From positions 1 to 64,000 of the forward strand of contig CAWKCP010000013.1 of NCBI GenBank assembly GCA_963848115.1: DNA of 64,000 nucleotides, read 5' to 3'. A program made the position numbers and the translations under genes. Positions 48,184 through 55,699 of the stretch are shown piece after piece. Positions within the stretch are counted from its first letter, which is position 1, and each line of letters opens with the position of its first letter. Source of the DNA: JAWKOK01 sp963848115. GTDB taxonomy: Bacteria > Chloroflexota > Anaerolineae > Caldilineales > Caldilineaceae. The notes beneath the pieces were generated by a model. That model saw only the letters and a program-made list of their open reading frames with translations, was not told where the DNA came from and ran no database searches.

Positions 48184-49191
48184 ATGCGAACGACAACCTA
48201 TATTCAAGCGATCAATGAAGCGTTACGTGAGTCCATGCGCGAGGACGACCAGGTCTTCCTTATGGGAGAGGATATCGGGGCCTACGGGGGACTCTTCCGG
48301 GTAACCCGTAAACTATTCGACGAGTTTGGCCCTGAGCGAGTGCTCGACACGCCGATCAGCGAGCAGGGTTTCATGGGCATGGCTGTCGGCGCGGCCACTG
48401 TCGGCATGAGACCTGTGGTAGAATTGATGTACATGGACTTTTTTTTGGTCTGCGCCGATCAGATCTTTAATCAGGCGGCCAAGATGCATTATATGACCGG
48501 CGGGTTGCTCAACGTCCCGATGGTTATCCGCGGCCAGCATGGCGGCGGCAAGGGCTACGGGTCGCAGCACAGTCAGTCTGTAGAGAGCGTGTTTGCGCAC
48601 TTCCCCGGCATCAAGGTCGTCGCGCCGTCAACGCCTTACGATGCCAAGGGTCTGTTGCTCTCTTCCATTCGGGACAACAATCCAGTGCTCTTTTTAGAAC
48701 ATAAGATGCTCTACTTTACACGGGGTGAACTGCCCGATCTGGATGAGCCGTACAGCGTGCCGCTGGGCGTAGCCGACATTAAACGCGAGGGCGCCGACCT
48801 GACGCTAGTGACCTTCAGTTATTCGCAATTGCAGGCCCAAGAAGCGGCAGAGGAACTTGAAGCCGAATACGGCATTGACGTCGAAATCGTCGATCTGCGC
48901 ACCATTGTGCCGTTGGACATGGAGACCGTGTACAATTCGGTTGCCAAGACCGGTCGCCTGTTAGCGGTTCATGAGTCTCAGTCCAACGTCGGTATCGGTG
49001 CTGAGATTGTCGCCCGTATCTATGAGGAAGCGCCGCATCTGCTGACGAGCCCGGCACGACGGCTGGGCATGGCCCCTGCGCCAATTCCCGTTTCGCAGCC
49101 GCTGGAACAGCAGCTGCTACCCTGGAAAGAACAGATCAAGGCAACGGTCGTAGAAATGATGGAGGCGACACCGACATGGCAACTGAACTAA
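48184..49191 (+). CDS. pdhB: 2-oxoacid dehydrogenase E1 component, beta subunit
   Basis: 335 residues from the ATG at 48184, giving the canonical MRTTTYIQAINEALRE; an ATG at 48139 adds 15 unsupported residues. Signatures: VFLMGEDIGAYGGLFRVT (E1beta Glu that activates thiamine), TPISEQGFMGMAVGAA, RGQHGGGKGYGSQHSQS and VEIVDLRTIVPLD. It pairs with E1alpha. Its stop overlaps the E2 start by 16 bp, showing translational coupling. Confidence 0.95.
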   Translation: MRTTTYIQAINEALRESMREDDQVFLMGEDIGAYGGLFRVTRKLFDEFGPERVLDTPISEQGFMGMAVGAATVGMRPVVELMYMDFFLVCADQIFNQAAKMHYMTGGLLNVPMVIRGQHGGGKGYGSQHSQSVESVFAHFPGIKVVAPSTPYDAKGLLLSSIRDNNPVLFLEHKMLYFTRGELPDLDEPYSVPLGVADIKREGADLTLVTFSYSQLQAQEAAEELEAEYGIDVEIVDLRTIVPLDMETVYNSVAKTGRLLAVHESQSNVGIGAEIVARIYEEAPHLLTSPARRLGMAPAPIPVSQPLEQQLLPWKEQIKATVVEMMEATPTWQLN

Positions 49192-50747
49192 AACTGCCCG
49201 ACTTGGGTGAAGGTGTCGAGGACGTGACAGTCAGTGCCTGGCGGGTCGCAGAAGGTGACGCCGTCTCCGAGGGCGACATTATCCTCGAGGTGGCGACCGA
49301 TAAGGTTGACACCGAGATTCCGGCCCCCTCCAGTGGCACAATACTCAAGATCAACTTCAGCGAAGGCGAGATTGCCGGTATCGATGCTGCGCTGGCCGTA
49401 ATCGGCCGGCCGGATGAGCAGGTTGAGTCTGCTAATGAGGATGTATCGGGCGATCAGGCGGCATCCAGCGGACCGCCGGTTGACGAGCCGTCAACCGACC
49501 ATCCCTCATCAGGCGCGAATGGTATTCCCTCAAAATCGTCATCAGCAACAGGAAGCGATGTCAAAGCATCGCCGGTCGCCGTCCGCGTCGCCAACGACCA
49601 GGCCATCGTCCTAGATCAGGTGACCGGCACGGGACCCGGCGGTCGCATCACGAAAGCGGATGTACTGGCGGCTGCCTCAGACGAGACCCCTGACCATGGA
49701 GCAAGCCTCCCGCCGGAATTGGCCCATGTGGCCTCGCTATCGGTGATCCGAGTTGCGGCTGAACAGAATATCGATCTGGACGAAGTGGCTGCAGGTCGAC
49801 CGCTCAGCACATTAACTCGCTACGATGTGATGGCTGCCGTCGCCGAGCGGGACGGGGCGGAGGTAGTGTCCGAGCGCCATCTGGTCCCGGCCGGATGGTC
49901 TCAGTCTGCTGACAGCCAATCTGCCGGCGTCCAATTTGCGCCCTCACCTGATGAACAAGAAGAGTCTCATGCAGGGGCGTCTACCGCATCTGTGCAACAG
50001 GCCGTTCCTCGCGTTGAGGCTGCCGGTGATGAACTGATCAAGCACTCGCGAATGCGTGCCGCGGTAGCGCGTACGACCAGCGAGAGCGCCTTCACTGCGC
50101 CCCATGTCACCACCATGTGGGACGTGAATATGTCGGCTGTTCTGGCGCACAGAAAGGCGCACAAGGGCGAATATGCCCAGGCAGGCGTCAACTTGACCGT
50201 GACCGCCTACCTGATTGCGGCCGTCATCGAGGGCCTGAAGGCTGTGCCCGCTGCGAACGCGACCTGGACCGATGAAGGCGTGCTCATCAAGCGGGATTAC
50301 AATGTCGGCATGGCGGTGGCGCTGCCCATGGACGACCATGGCATGGGCGGATTGATTGTGCCCGTCATCAAGAACGCCGGTGATCTGAACTTGATGGGGC
50401 TGGCACGCGCCGTGAAGGATTTCGCAGTCAGAGCACGAGCCGGACAGCTTAAGTCAGCAGATTTATCGGACGGCACCTTCACACTGAGCAACTACGGCAC
50501 ATCAGGCAGTCGCTTTCAGACGCCGATCATTGTACAGCCGCAGGTTGGTATTCTGGGCGTCGGCGCGATTGAGAAGCGACCGGTGGTCGTCAGCCAGGGC
50601 CATCCGCTGGAGGCGAACACCGGTGATCACTTGGCTTTCTTGCCCATGACCACGCTCGGTTTTAGCTACGACCATCGAGTGCTCGACGGGGCCACGGCCG
50701 ATGCCTTCTGCGCTGCGGTCAAGCAGTCTTTGGAATCATGGGTGTAG
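49176..50747 (+). CDS. pdhC: Dihydrolipoamide acyltransferase (E2) with one lipoyl domain and two E3-binding-like domains
   Basis: 523 residues. Lipoyl domain at 1-77 with the lipoylated Lys43 in EVATDKVDTEI. After an Asp/Ser/Pro-rich linker, a peripheral-subunit-binding domain lies at about 132-170 (SPVAVRVANDQAIVLDQVTG...ITKADVLAAA) and a second similar one at about 185-225 (SLSVIRVAAEQNIDLDEVAA...LTRYDVMAAV). The acyltransferase domain occupies ~290-523, with active-site His500 and Asp504 in SYDHRVLDG. It accepts the acyl group from E1 and gives acyl-CoA. No dihydrolipoamide dehydrogenase gene is in the window; the reductase at 7339-8694 looks like glutathione reductase instead. Confidence 0.93.
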   Translation: MATELKLPDLGEGVEDVTVSAWRVAEGDAVSEGDIILEVATDKVDTEIPAPSSGTILKINFSEGEIAGIDAALAVIGRPDEQVESANEDVSGDQAASSGPPVDEPSTDHPSSGANGIPSKSSSATGSDVKASPVAVRVANDQAIVLDQVTGTGPGGRITKADVLAAASDETPDHGASLPPELAHVASLSVIRVAAEQNIDLDEVAAGRPLSTLTRYDVMAAVAERDGAEVVSERHLVPAGWSQSADSQSAGVQFAPSPDEQEESHAGASTASVQQAVPRVEAAGDELIKHSRMRAAVARTTSESAFTAPHVTTMWDVNMSAVLAHRKAHKGEYAQAGVNLTVTAYLIAAVIEGLKAVPAANATWTDEGVLIKRDYNVGMAVALPMDDHGMGGLIVPVIKNAGDLNLMGLARAVKDFAVRARAGQLKSADLSDGTFTLSNYGTSGSRFQTPIIVQPQVGILGVGAIEKRPVVVSQGHPLEANTGDHLAFLPMTTLGFSYDHRVLDGATADAFCAAVKQSLESWV

Positions 50748-50781
50748 AGGTAGCAAGATCCGTTGAGAACCGAGCGTTTGA

Positions 50782-50831
50782 GACGCGTGAAATGTGAGAG
50801 ATAGCTTGCCATCTCTCACATTTCACGCGTC
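50782..50831. repeat. Perfect inverted repeat after the E2 gene
   Basis: 21-bp perfect arms (50782-50802 and 50811-50831, core CGTGAAATGTGAGAGAT) with an 8-nt loop and no T-run. It may stabilise the mRNA end or terminate transcription. Confidence 0.75.
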
Positions 50832-50903
50832 ACGCTTTACCCAAATACATAGATTCCATATGAACTCGAGAACGTTCGCCAACTATGGGAGCATGTTCGA
50901 ATC

Positions 50904-51536
50904 ATGGTATCAGCAGTTGATGCACTGCGTCGTCTTCAGGCAGGAAATCGTCGTTTTGTTTCAGGTGCACAGGAATATAGCGCGTTGATCAACCCGGAGC
51001 GACGCAGTGAAACAGTGCACGGTCAAGAACCATTTGCCATCATCCTGGGCTGTTCAGACTCCAGGGTTCCGGCCGAGATCATCTTCGACCAGGGGTTGGG
51101 CGACCTGTTTGTCATTCGTGTGGCCGGCAATATTGTCGCTCCCTCGCAGATCGGCAGTGTCGAATTTGCCGCCCAGGCCTTCGGTACGCCGCTTGTGGTT
51201 GTGTTGGGCCATTCCGGCTGTGGCGCTGTTGCGGCGACCCTGGACCAGATCGAACGGCCGTTGGCGGCTCGATCCGTCAATCTGTCCGCCATTGTCGATC
51301 GTATTCGTCCAGCTATTCAGATCTTGTTCATGACGGAGCTCAGGAATCAGCCGGATCGCTTGATGGAATTGGCGGTGCGCGCCAATGTGCGTGCGTCTGT
51401 GAATCAGTTGCGGCACAGCTCACAGATCCTTGAACAGCTGATTCAGGCCGGCGATCTGTTGGTTGTCGGCGCTGAGTATTCTCTGGAAACGGGAGAGGTG
51501 GAATTTTTCGAGGGGATGCCGCAGGAGAGTGAGTAA
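50904..51536 (+). CDS. Beta-class carbonic anhydrase
   Basis: 210 residues. Zinc ligands Cys50, His103 and Cys106 (LGCSDSRVP; GHSGCGAV), with the catalytic Asp52-Arg54 pair in CSDSR. Opening LRRLQAGNRRFVSG is typical of the bacterial family. It interconverts CO2 and bicarbonate in the cytoplasm; its place after a CO2-releasing dehydrogenase operon may be coincidence. Upstream GGGAG is rather far (12 nt), so translation may be modest. A hairpin follows at 51619-51676. Confidence 0.95.
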   Translation: MVSAVDALRRLQAGNRRFVSGAQEYSALINPERRSETVHGQEPFAIILGCSDSRVPAEIIFDQGLGDLFVIRVAGNIVAPSQIGSVEFAAQAFGTPLVVVLGHSGCGAVAATLDQIERPLAARSVNLSAIVDRIRPAIQILFMTELRNQPDRLMELAVRANVRASVNQLRHSSQILEQLIQAGDLLVVGAEYSLETGEVEFFEGMPQESE

Positions 51537-51618
51537 CGTCGCGTTTAGCGGATTGAGCGACCCAGCTCTGTCTCTGTGAAGATGTCGCTGATACATTTAC
51601 ATTCGTGCTTATGAGTAG

Positions 51619-51676
51619 CGCAAAACGGGGAATGTGGAAGGTCGCTTGAACAACCTTCCACATTCCTCGTTTTGCG
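51619..51676. terminator. Long inverted repeat, probable transcription end after carbonic anhydrase
   Basis: 24-bp arms (51619-51642 and 51653-51676, core AAGGTTGTT-side GGAATGTGGAAGG) with one mismatch and a 10-nt loop, ending TTTTGCG. The gene-free stretch 51537-51883 has no other supportable feature. Confidence 0.6.
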
Positions 51677-51883
51677 TCTTGTTCATCTATGTGGGTGACG
51701 TCTCCTCTTTAATCCTTCACCAATGTCGCCAGCACACGACGGCGTAAGTAGACCCATGGAGCGTAGGTCACGCTATCAGCGTGACAAGCCCCGCCAATCA
51801 GGCTGTTCCAAAGGTGCCAAGAGTCGTCCGCCTATCAGCTGGACCTACGAACCGTGGACTCATTTGCGCCGCACGGTACTAGA

Positions 51884-52123
51884 TTAAGTGCCGTTGTCGG
51901 TCCTGACGCGCAGGTCTTGATGTCGCTCGTTCACTCTACCGGCCCCGAGCACTTCACTGATTTTGAGCAGGGCATCGCCGAGGGAGCCGGCTGATCTAGC
52001 GAGCATCAGACGGATTGCGGCGCTATCAGATTGACCGTCGGCATAGGTGCGGGCAAGCTGTAGCCGGCGCTCTTCAAACTGGTGGTTGATCATCTTGGTG
52101 TCGTATTCATATACGTTGTTCAT
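51884..52123 (-). CDS. Small helical protein, unknown function
   Basis: 79 residues from the ATG at 52123, which has AGGAG at 8-nt spacing. The sequence (KMINHQFEERRLQLARTYAD; RLMLARSAGSLGDALLKISE) is amphipathic helical. The ATG lies 22 bp downstream of the conserved element (copy 2) shared with the MBL/CHAT/caspase/STAND cluster. The next gene upstream on the same strand encodes a ParB-like protein. No family recognised. Confidence 0.65.
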   Translation of the reverse strand: MNNVYEYDTKMINHQFEERRLQLARTYADGQSDSAAIRLMLARSAGSLGDALLKISEVLGAGRVNERHQDLRVRTDNGT

Positions 52124-52145
52124 CTGAAACACTCCTGATTCGGTA

Positions 52146-52251
52146 TTAGGCTTTTCCAAAATAGTAGCTATACGGGAGCTGTCAAAGCCTCAAGCCATTC
52201 CAGGCAAAGATTCCTTGCAACGATTATTTGTCTCGCTGGAATGGCCTTAGG
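52146..52251 (-). promoter_or_regulatory. Conserved ~107-bp upstream element (copy 2)
   Basis: Direct-oriented near copy of 41058-41164. On the minus strand: CCATTCCAG ... CTGGAATGG inverted repeat, then TTGACA, 16 bp, TATTTT as a promoter candidate, ending 22 bp before the ATG of the 79-aa gene. The TTAGG at its outer end also provides the TAA stop of the ParB-like gene. Confidence 0.55.
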
Positions 52252-52894
52252 CGGCTGATCCGCTGTTGTAAGGCTTTTCTGATCGGTTGAACAGGCGCAG
52301 TGGGCGAAGATTAATCCCTGCTTGCCAGCCCTCAAGAACCGTCGATAGTCTGTTGAAGCTCGCTATCGTTGCCTGTCCAAAGTCTTCCATCACAGATTTC
52401 CGGTCTTGGTTACTGGAGGCGGCTGAAATTGAACGCTCATCTTCTTCTGCCATATGCCATTCCGTTACATTAGCTTCCATCTCCAGTTGTCCATTATGTT
52501 TCGCCACTGATATGCGGTGATGACCATCTCGCACGAAATAGGCTTGGCCCACTTTGATTAGGTCGATGGCCGGCAGCGGCACATCGTTCATTCGTGCAAC
52601 TGCGATGTTGGTCCAGCGTTCCTGGTTTGAGCGGTTCAACGGTCGCCATTTGATGTCGAAGTCTTGAGCACGACTTTCACTGCCGGCAATTGAGTCGATT
52701 TCTACCGTTTGTATGCCCGCATCATTCCGGGCGCCGGCCTGCTTTCCCCGCTTCGTTTCTTCTAGCTGTAGGAGACCGTTCCTACGCCCTGTAACTGTGG
52801 ACCACGCATTGCTCACTAAGCCAGATCGGTAAAGTTGTTCGAAATCTTGCCTTGCCGTCTGTTTGAACTGCTCTGACACGGGTGCGAAATACAT
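52247..52894 (-). CDS. ParB-like (sulfiredoxin/ParB fold) domain protein
   Basis: 215 residues. The central part has the ParB N-domain pattern: LPAIDLIKVGQAYFVRDGHHRISVAKHNG, where GHHR corresponds to the GxRR/GHHR nucleotide-binding box. The flanks are helical and unassigned; there is no HTH, so this is not a chromosome-partition ParB but one of the small stand-alone ParB-fold proteins frequent in Chloroflexi. A tandem TTGTACATG motif lies in its promoter region. It is followed on the same strand by the conserved element and the 79-aa gene. Confidence 0.8.
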   Translation of the reverse strand: MYFAPVSEQFKQTARQDFEQLYRSGLVSNAWSTVTGRRNGLLQLEETKRGKQAGARNDAGIQTVEIDSIAGSESRAQDFDIKWRPLNRSNQERWTNIAVARMNDVPLPAIDLIKVGQAYFVRDGHHRISVAKHNGQLEMEANVTEWHMAEEDERSISAASSNQDRKSVMEDFGQATIASFNRLSTVLEGWQAGINLRPLRLFNRSEKPYNSGSAA

Positions 52895-52942
52895 GGTCGT
52901 TTTGGGACCTCTCTAATGCTCGACAAAACTGAAAATTATTAT

Positions 52943-52965
52943 TTGTACATGTATTGTACATGTTG
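52943..52965 (-). promoter_or_regulatory. Direct repeat TTGTACATG upstream of the ParB-like gene
   Basis: TTGTACATGTATTGTACATG holds two TTGTACATG units 11 bp apart, each containing the palindrome TGTACA, roughly one helical turn. It sits 50-70 bp upstream of the start codon beside an A/T-rich -10-like stretch, so it could be an operator for a dimer pair. Confidence 0.4.
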
Positions 52966-53056
52966 TGTCCGGTTCTGTATGTGAACAATATCACAATCTC
53001 GGCCATGCAACCGCTTTTCGTTTTGTGGTGTTTGCGGGGCTGTGCAGGGTTCTGAA

Positions 53057-53416
53057 CTAGCCATTTCCCTGACTGGATTCATTCGCGGTGAGGCGGTAGA
53101 GCATGGCCCCGATCAAGCCACCAACGATCGGGGCCAACCAGAAGAGCCAAAGCTGTTCAATGGCCCAACCGCCTGCCCACAGCGCAATGCCAGCATTACG
53201 TGCAGGGTTCACGGAGGTATGCGTCACCGGAATGCTGATCCAGTGGATGAGTGTCAAGCACAATCCGATGGCGATCGGCGCAAAGTCTTGAGGCGCTCGT
53301 TTGGCAGTCGCGCCAAGAATGACAGAGAGAAACGTCATTGTCAGCACGACTTCGGTGATCGCTGCAGACCTCAAATTGTACCCGCCCGGGGAGCTGTGTT
53401 GGATCGAACAAGACAA
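53057..53416 (-). pseudogene. Truncated aquaporin (C-terminal half of AqpZ/GlpF family)
   Basis: About 115 residues that match the second half of an aquaporin: HSSPGGYNLRSAAITEVVLT, FAPIAIGLCLTLIHW, the second channel motif NPARNAG and a last helix GGLIGAMLYRL. The first half, including the first NPA motif and three helices, is absent upstream in all frames. Since both NPA half-helices build the pore, the product cannot form a normal channel. The break lies next to the inverted repeat at 53469-53515. Confidence 0.85.
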
Positions 53417-53468
53417 CTAAGCCGTGCTGCCATCACAGGGGCGATGCAGATCGACTGCTGAGGTGGAC

Positions 53469-53515
53469 GCATTGTATCCAATGCTCGATGTGTCGGCAAG
53501 CACTGGATACAATGC
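53469..53515. repeat. Inverted repeat at the aquaporin truncation boundary
   Basis: 17-bp arms (53469-53485 and 53499-53515, GCATTGTATCCA core) with one mismatch and a 13-nt loop. It may be a scar or terminator between the aquaporin remnant and the aldo-keto reductase gene. Confidence 0.6.
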
Positions 53516-53570
53516 GGAGCTATCGCAGATGAGCTTTCCGCAAGCAGTTCGTCGTTGGCGTGACGTCTCG

Positions 53571-54524
53571 CTATTCCGCTGCTTCTTTCGGATCAAGAAT
53601 CGCACCAATCTCCGCCATTTCCTCGCTCGTCAAGATCCAATCGGCCGCCTTCACGTTGCTCTCTACGTGAGCCAACTTGGTGGCGCCGGAGATGACCGAG
53701 CAGACCTGGGGCTGAGCCAGAAGCCAGGCCTGAGCCAGTTCGTTCAGGCCGCGTTCACGGTCGGCGGCCCAGGCAGTGAGCGCTTCCACTACATCGTAGT
53801 TGGCTGCGGTCATATACTGCTGGACGTAGCCGCTGGACTCGCCCCGTGATCCGGCTGGGGCCGGTTCGTCTCGCTTGTATTTCCCGGTCAAGAAGCCCCC
53901 GGCCAGGGGGAAGTAGGGTACGAAGCCAACACCGTGAGCCTTGCAGTAGGGCAGGACCTCCTGCTCCACCTGCCGCTCCAACATGTGATAGTGGGATTGA
54001 ATGGCCACAAAGGGGCTCCAACCACGCACCTCGGCCAGCAGGTTGGCCTTGGCCAACTGCCAAGCGGCAAAGTCAGAGGCCCCGACATAGCGCACTTTGC
54101 CCATGCGGATCAGGTCATCTAGACCGCGTAGGGTCTCCTCAACGGGCGTGGTTTCATCCCAGCGGTGCACGTAGTAGAGATCGATGTGATCGGTTTGCAG
54201 CCGGCGCAGGCTGGTCTCAACCGAATTCATCAGGTGGTAACGCGAGGTGCCCCGGTCGTTGGGTCCGTCGCCCGTGGGAAAGAAGAATTTTGTGGCCACG
54301 ACAAATCTATCCCATCGTCCCTTCAGAGCTACGCCCAATGTCTCTTCGGAGCGGCCCTTTTGGTAGGCGTTGGCACTATCGATGAAATTGATGCCCAGAT
54401 CCTGGGCCGCGTCGATGACGCTGTTGACTTCCGCTTGGGGCAGATTCTCTGAGCCGAACTGGTTGGTCCCTAGTCCAATCGTCGAAACGCGCACACCGGC
54501 GCTGCCTAGTTGTCGATATTCCAT
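53571..54524 (-). CDS. Aldo/keto reductase
   Basis: 317 residues from the ATG at 54524 (GGAAAG upstream), giving the family start MEYRQLGSAGVRVSTIGLGT. Catalytic tetrad Asp49, Tyr54, Lys79 and His120 (FIDSANAY; VATKFF; YYVHRWD). A (beta/alpha)8 NADPH-dependent oxidoreductase of the YghZ/Gcy-like bacterial type; physiological substrate unknown. The SVISGATKLAHVESNVKA segment is the coenzyme-binding end. The frame is intact. Confidence 0.93.
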   Translation of the reverse strand: MEYRQLGSAGVRVSTIGLGTNQFGSENLPQAEVNSVIDAAQDLGINFIDSANAYQKGRSEETLGVALKGRWDRFVVATKFFFPTGDGPNDRGTSRYHLMNSVETSLRRLQTDHIDLYYVHRWDETTPVEETLRGLDDLIRMGKVRYVGASDFAAWQLAKANLLAEVRGWSPFVAIQSHYHMLERQVEQEVLPYCKAHGVGFVPYFPLAGGFLTGKYKRDEPAPAGSRGESSGYVQQYMTAANYDVVEALTAWAADRERGLNELAQAWLLAQPQVCSVISGATKLAHVESNVKAADWILTSEEMAEIGAILDPKEAAE

Positions 54525-54679
54525 AGTTGCTTTCCTTTCAATGACGAATGATTGGTTTGTGTTGGCGCATGCACCTACTTCGTAAACAAAATGAGTTGAG
54601 CACCTCATGGCCCTCCGGGAGGGGTACTGCGTAATTCCAGTCTGCCGTCATAGCCCTCTCGGAGGTTATTTGCGTAGAC

Positions 54680-54925
54680 TCACTTACAAGGCTCTACGGC
54701 CAGAACCCCAGCCGCAAATGTCCAGCTCTCTTTGCTGCGGCCGTGCGATTCTGCAGCCTTAACCGCTGGCCGCGGCCGTTGGGCCAGCATCTCATCTACC
54801 TCGTCATGGACCAAGGCACACATGTAGGCCGACCGGCCGTATTCCATGTTCTCGCCGGCGAAGCCGCGAATCTCCGCGGCCAAGGCCACCGATTGTGGCC
54901 CTTGAACTGAGGCGGCATAGATCCC
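54680..54925 (-). pseudogene. C-terminal fragment of an HTH-STAND-TPR regulator (third copy)
   Basis: About 80 codons (SVALAAEIRGFAGENMEYGR, SAYMCALVHDEVDEMLA) almost identical in sequence to the C-terminal ends of the two large regulators at 55700-58644 and 62329-64000. No upstream part of such a gene exists here. It is a remnant left by duplication or recombination, now separated from the nearest full copy by a toxin-antitoxin pair. Confidence 0.8.
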
Positions 54926-54978
54926 CGCCCGCCCCCTTACCTATCTCAACTCGTATTGAACAGCTCCGATACACAAAG

Positions 54979-55365
54979 TCATTCTCCGCTTCTACTCGCG
55001 TCTTTAAGCCAAGCTGCAATCTCTTCGATAGAAGAGTTGCCTTGTGCGACGTGCAACGTGAATACCTCTAGTTCTGCGTTGCTCACAAAAAGACGTTGGC
55101 CATTCAGTTGCAGGAATAAACCTGTCGCTGTAATGCCAACACGCTTATTGCCATCTACGAACGGATGGTTGTTGGTGAGCGAGTCCATCAACGCGGCTGC
55201 TTTGAGATAGAGCGTGGGGTAGAGGTCCTCTCCATCGAATGTCGCCTGGGGACGTGCGGCCGCAGAGACAAGCAAGCCGACATCGCGTACTCCTGGCATG
55301 CTGCCTGTTTCAGCAATCAACCGGTCGTGAATGAAGAGCAGTTGTGCAGGGGAGAGATAGTTCAC
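54979..55365 (-). CDS. doc: Doc-type (Fic fold) toxin, death-on-curing family
   Basis: 128 residues. The Fic/Doc active-site motif HPFVDGNKR lies at 67-75 (HxFx[D/N]GNKR), and the N-terminus YLSPAQLLFIHDRLI matches Doc proteins. Doc phosphorylates elongation factor Tu and halts translation. Start is a GTG whose last bases overlap the antitoxin stop (GTGA, 4-bp overlap), so the two are translationally coupled. The partner is AbrB/SpoVT-type instead of the Phd of classical Phd-Doc. Confidence 0.93.
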   Translation of the reverse strand: MNYLSPAQLLFIHDRLIAETGSMPGVRDVGLLVSAAARPQATFDGEDLYPTLYLKAAALMDSLTNNHPFVDGNKRVGITATGLFLQLNGQRLFVSNAELEVFTLHVAQGNSSIEEIAAWLKDASRSGE

Positions 55366-55598
55366 TTGGCCAGCGCCTCCAGAGCAGGTCGGTATTCATC
55401 GATGAAATCCGCCACCTGTTTGGCGAACGCTTCATCGACGCCATCAGCGCTCACAACCGGCGAGATCGAAATCTGCTGATGCTCGCTATCTAGTTCGACT
55501 GAGACGTTGCCGCCCTCCTGTAGATTAAGCTTGTCTAGCATTTCTTTGGGCAGCGCCACGACGATGCTGTTGCCCGTCTTGTAAATTTTACGTATCAT
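55362..55598 (-). CDS. AbrB/MazE-like (SpoVT fold) antitoxin
   Basis: 78 residues from the ATG at 55598 (GGAGCGAG upstream). MIRKIYKTGNSIVVALPKEM and LNLQEGGNVSVELD are the swapped-hairpin beta-barrel DNA-binding domain; the C-terminal helix (DEAFAKQVADFIDEYRPALE) should cover the Doc toxin. It would repress its own operon. It sits between the STAND C-terminal remnant and a full STAND regulator. Confidence 0.92.
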   Translation of the reverse strand: MIRKIYKTGNSIVVALPKEMLDKLNLQEGGNVSVELDSEHQQISISPVVSADGVDEAFAKQVADFIDEYRPALEALAK

Positions 55599-55699
55599 TG
55601 CTCGCTCCTTGAATACAATATGTCTATACTGCGTATTTACAGTTAATGTGCCACAGCAGCATGCAATGGTCAAGAAGACGTCTGTTGGATGCTCTCCTC

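Noticed and set aside
41058..52251. 11-kb composite transposon bounded by the two ~107-bp elements
   Set aside because: The elements are directly repeated, lie at fixed distance upstream of start codons and enclose ordinary genes without a transposase; a shared regulatory element explains them better.
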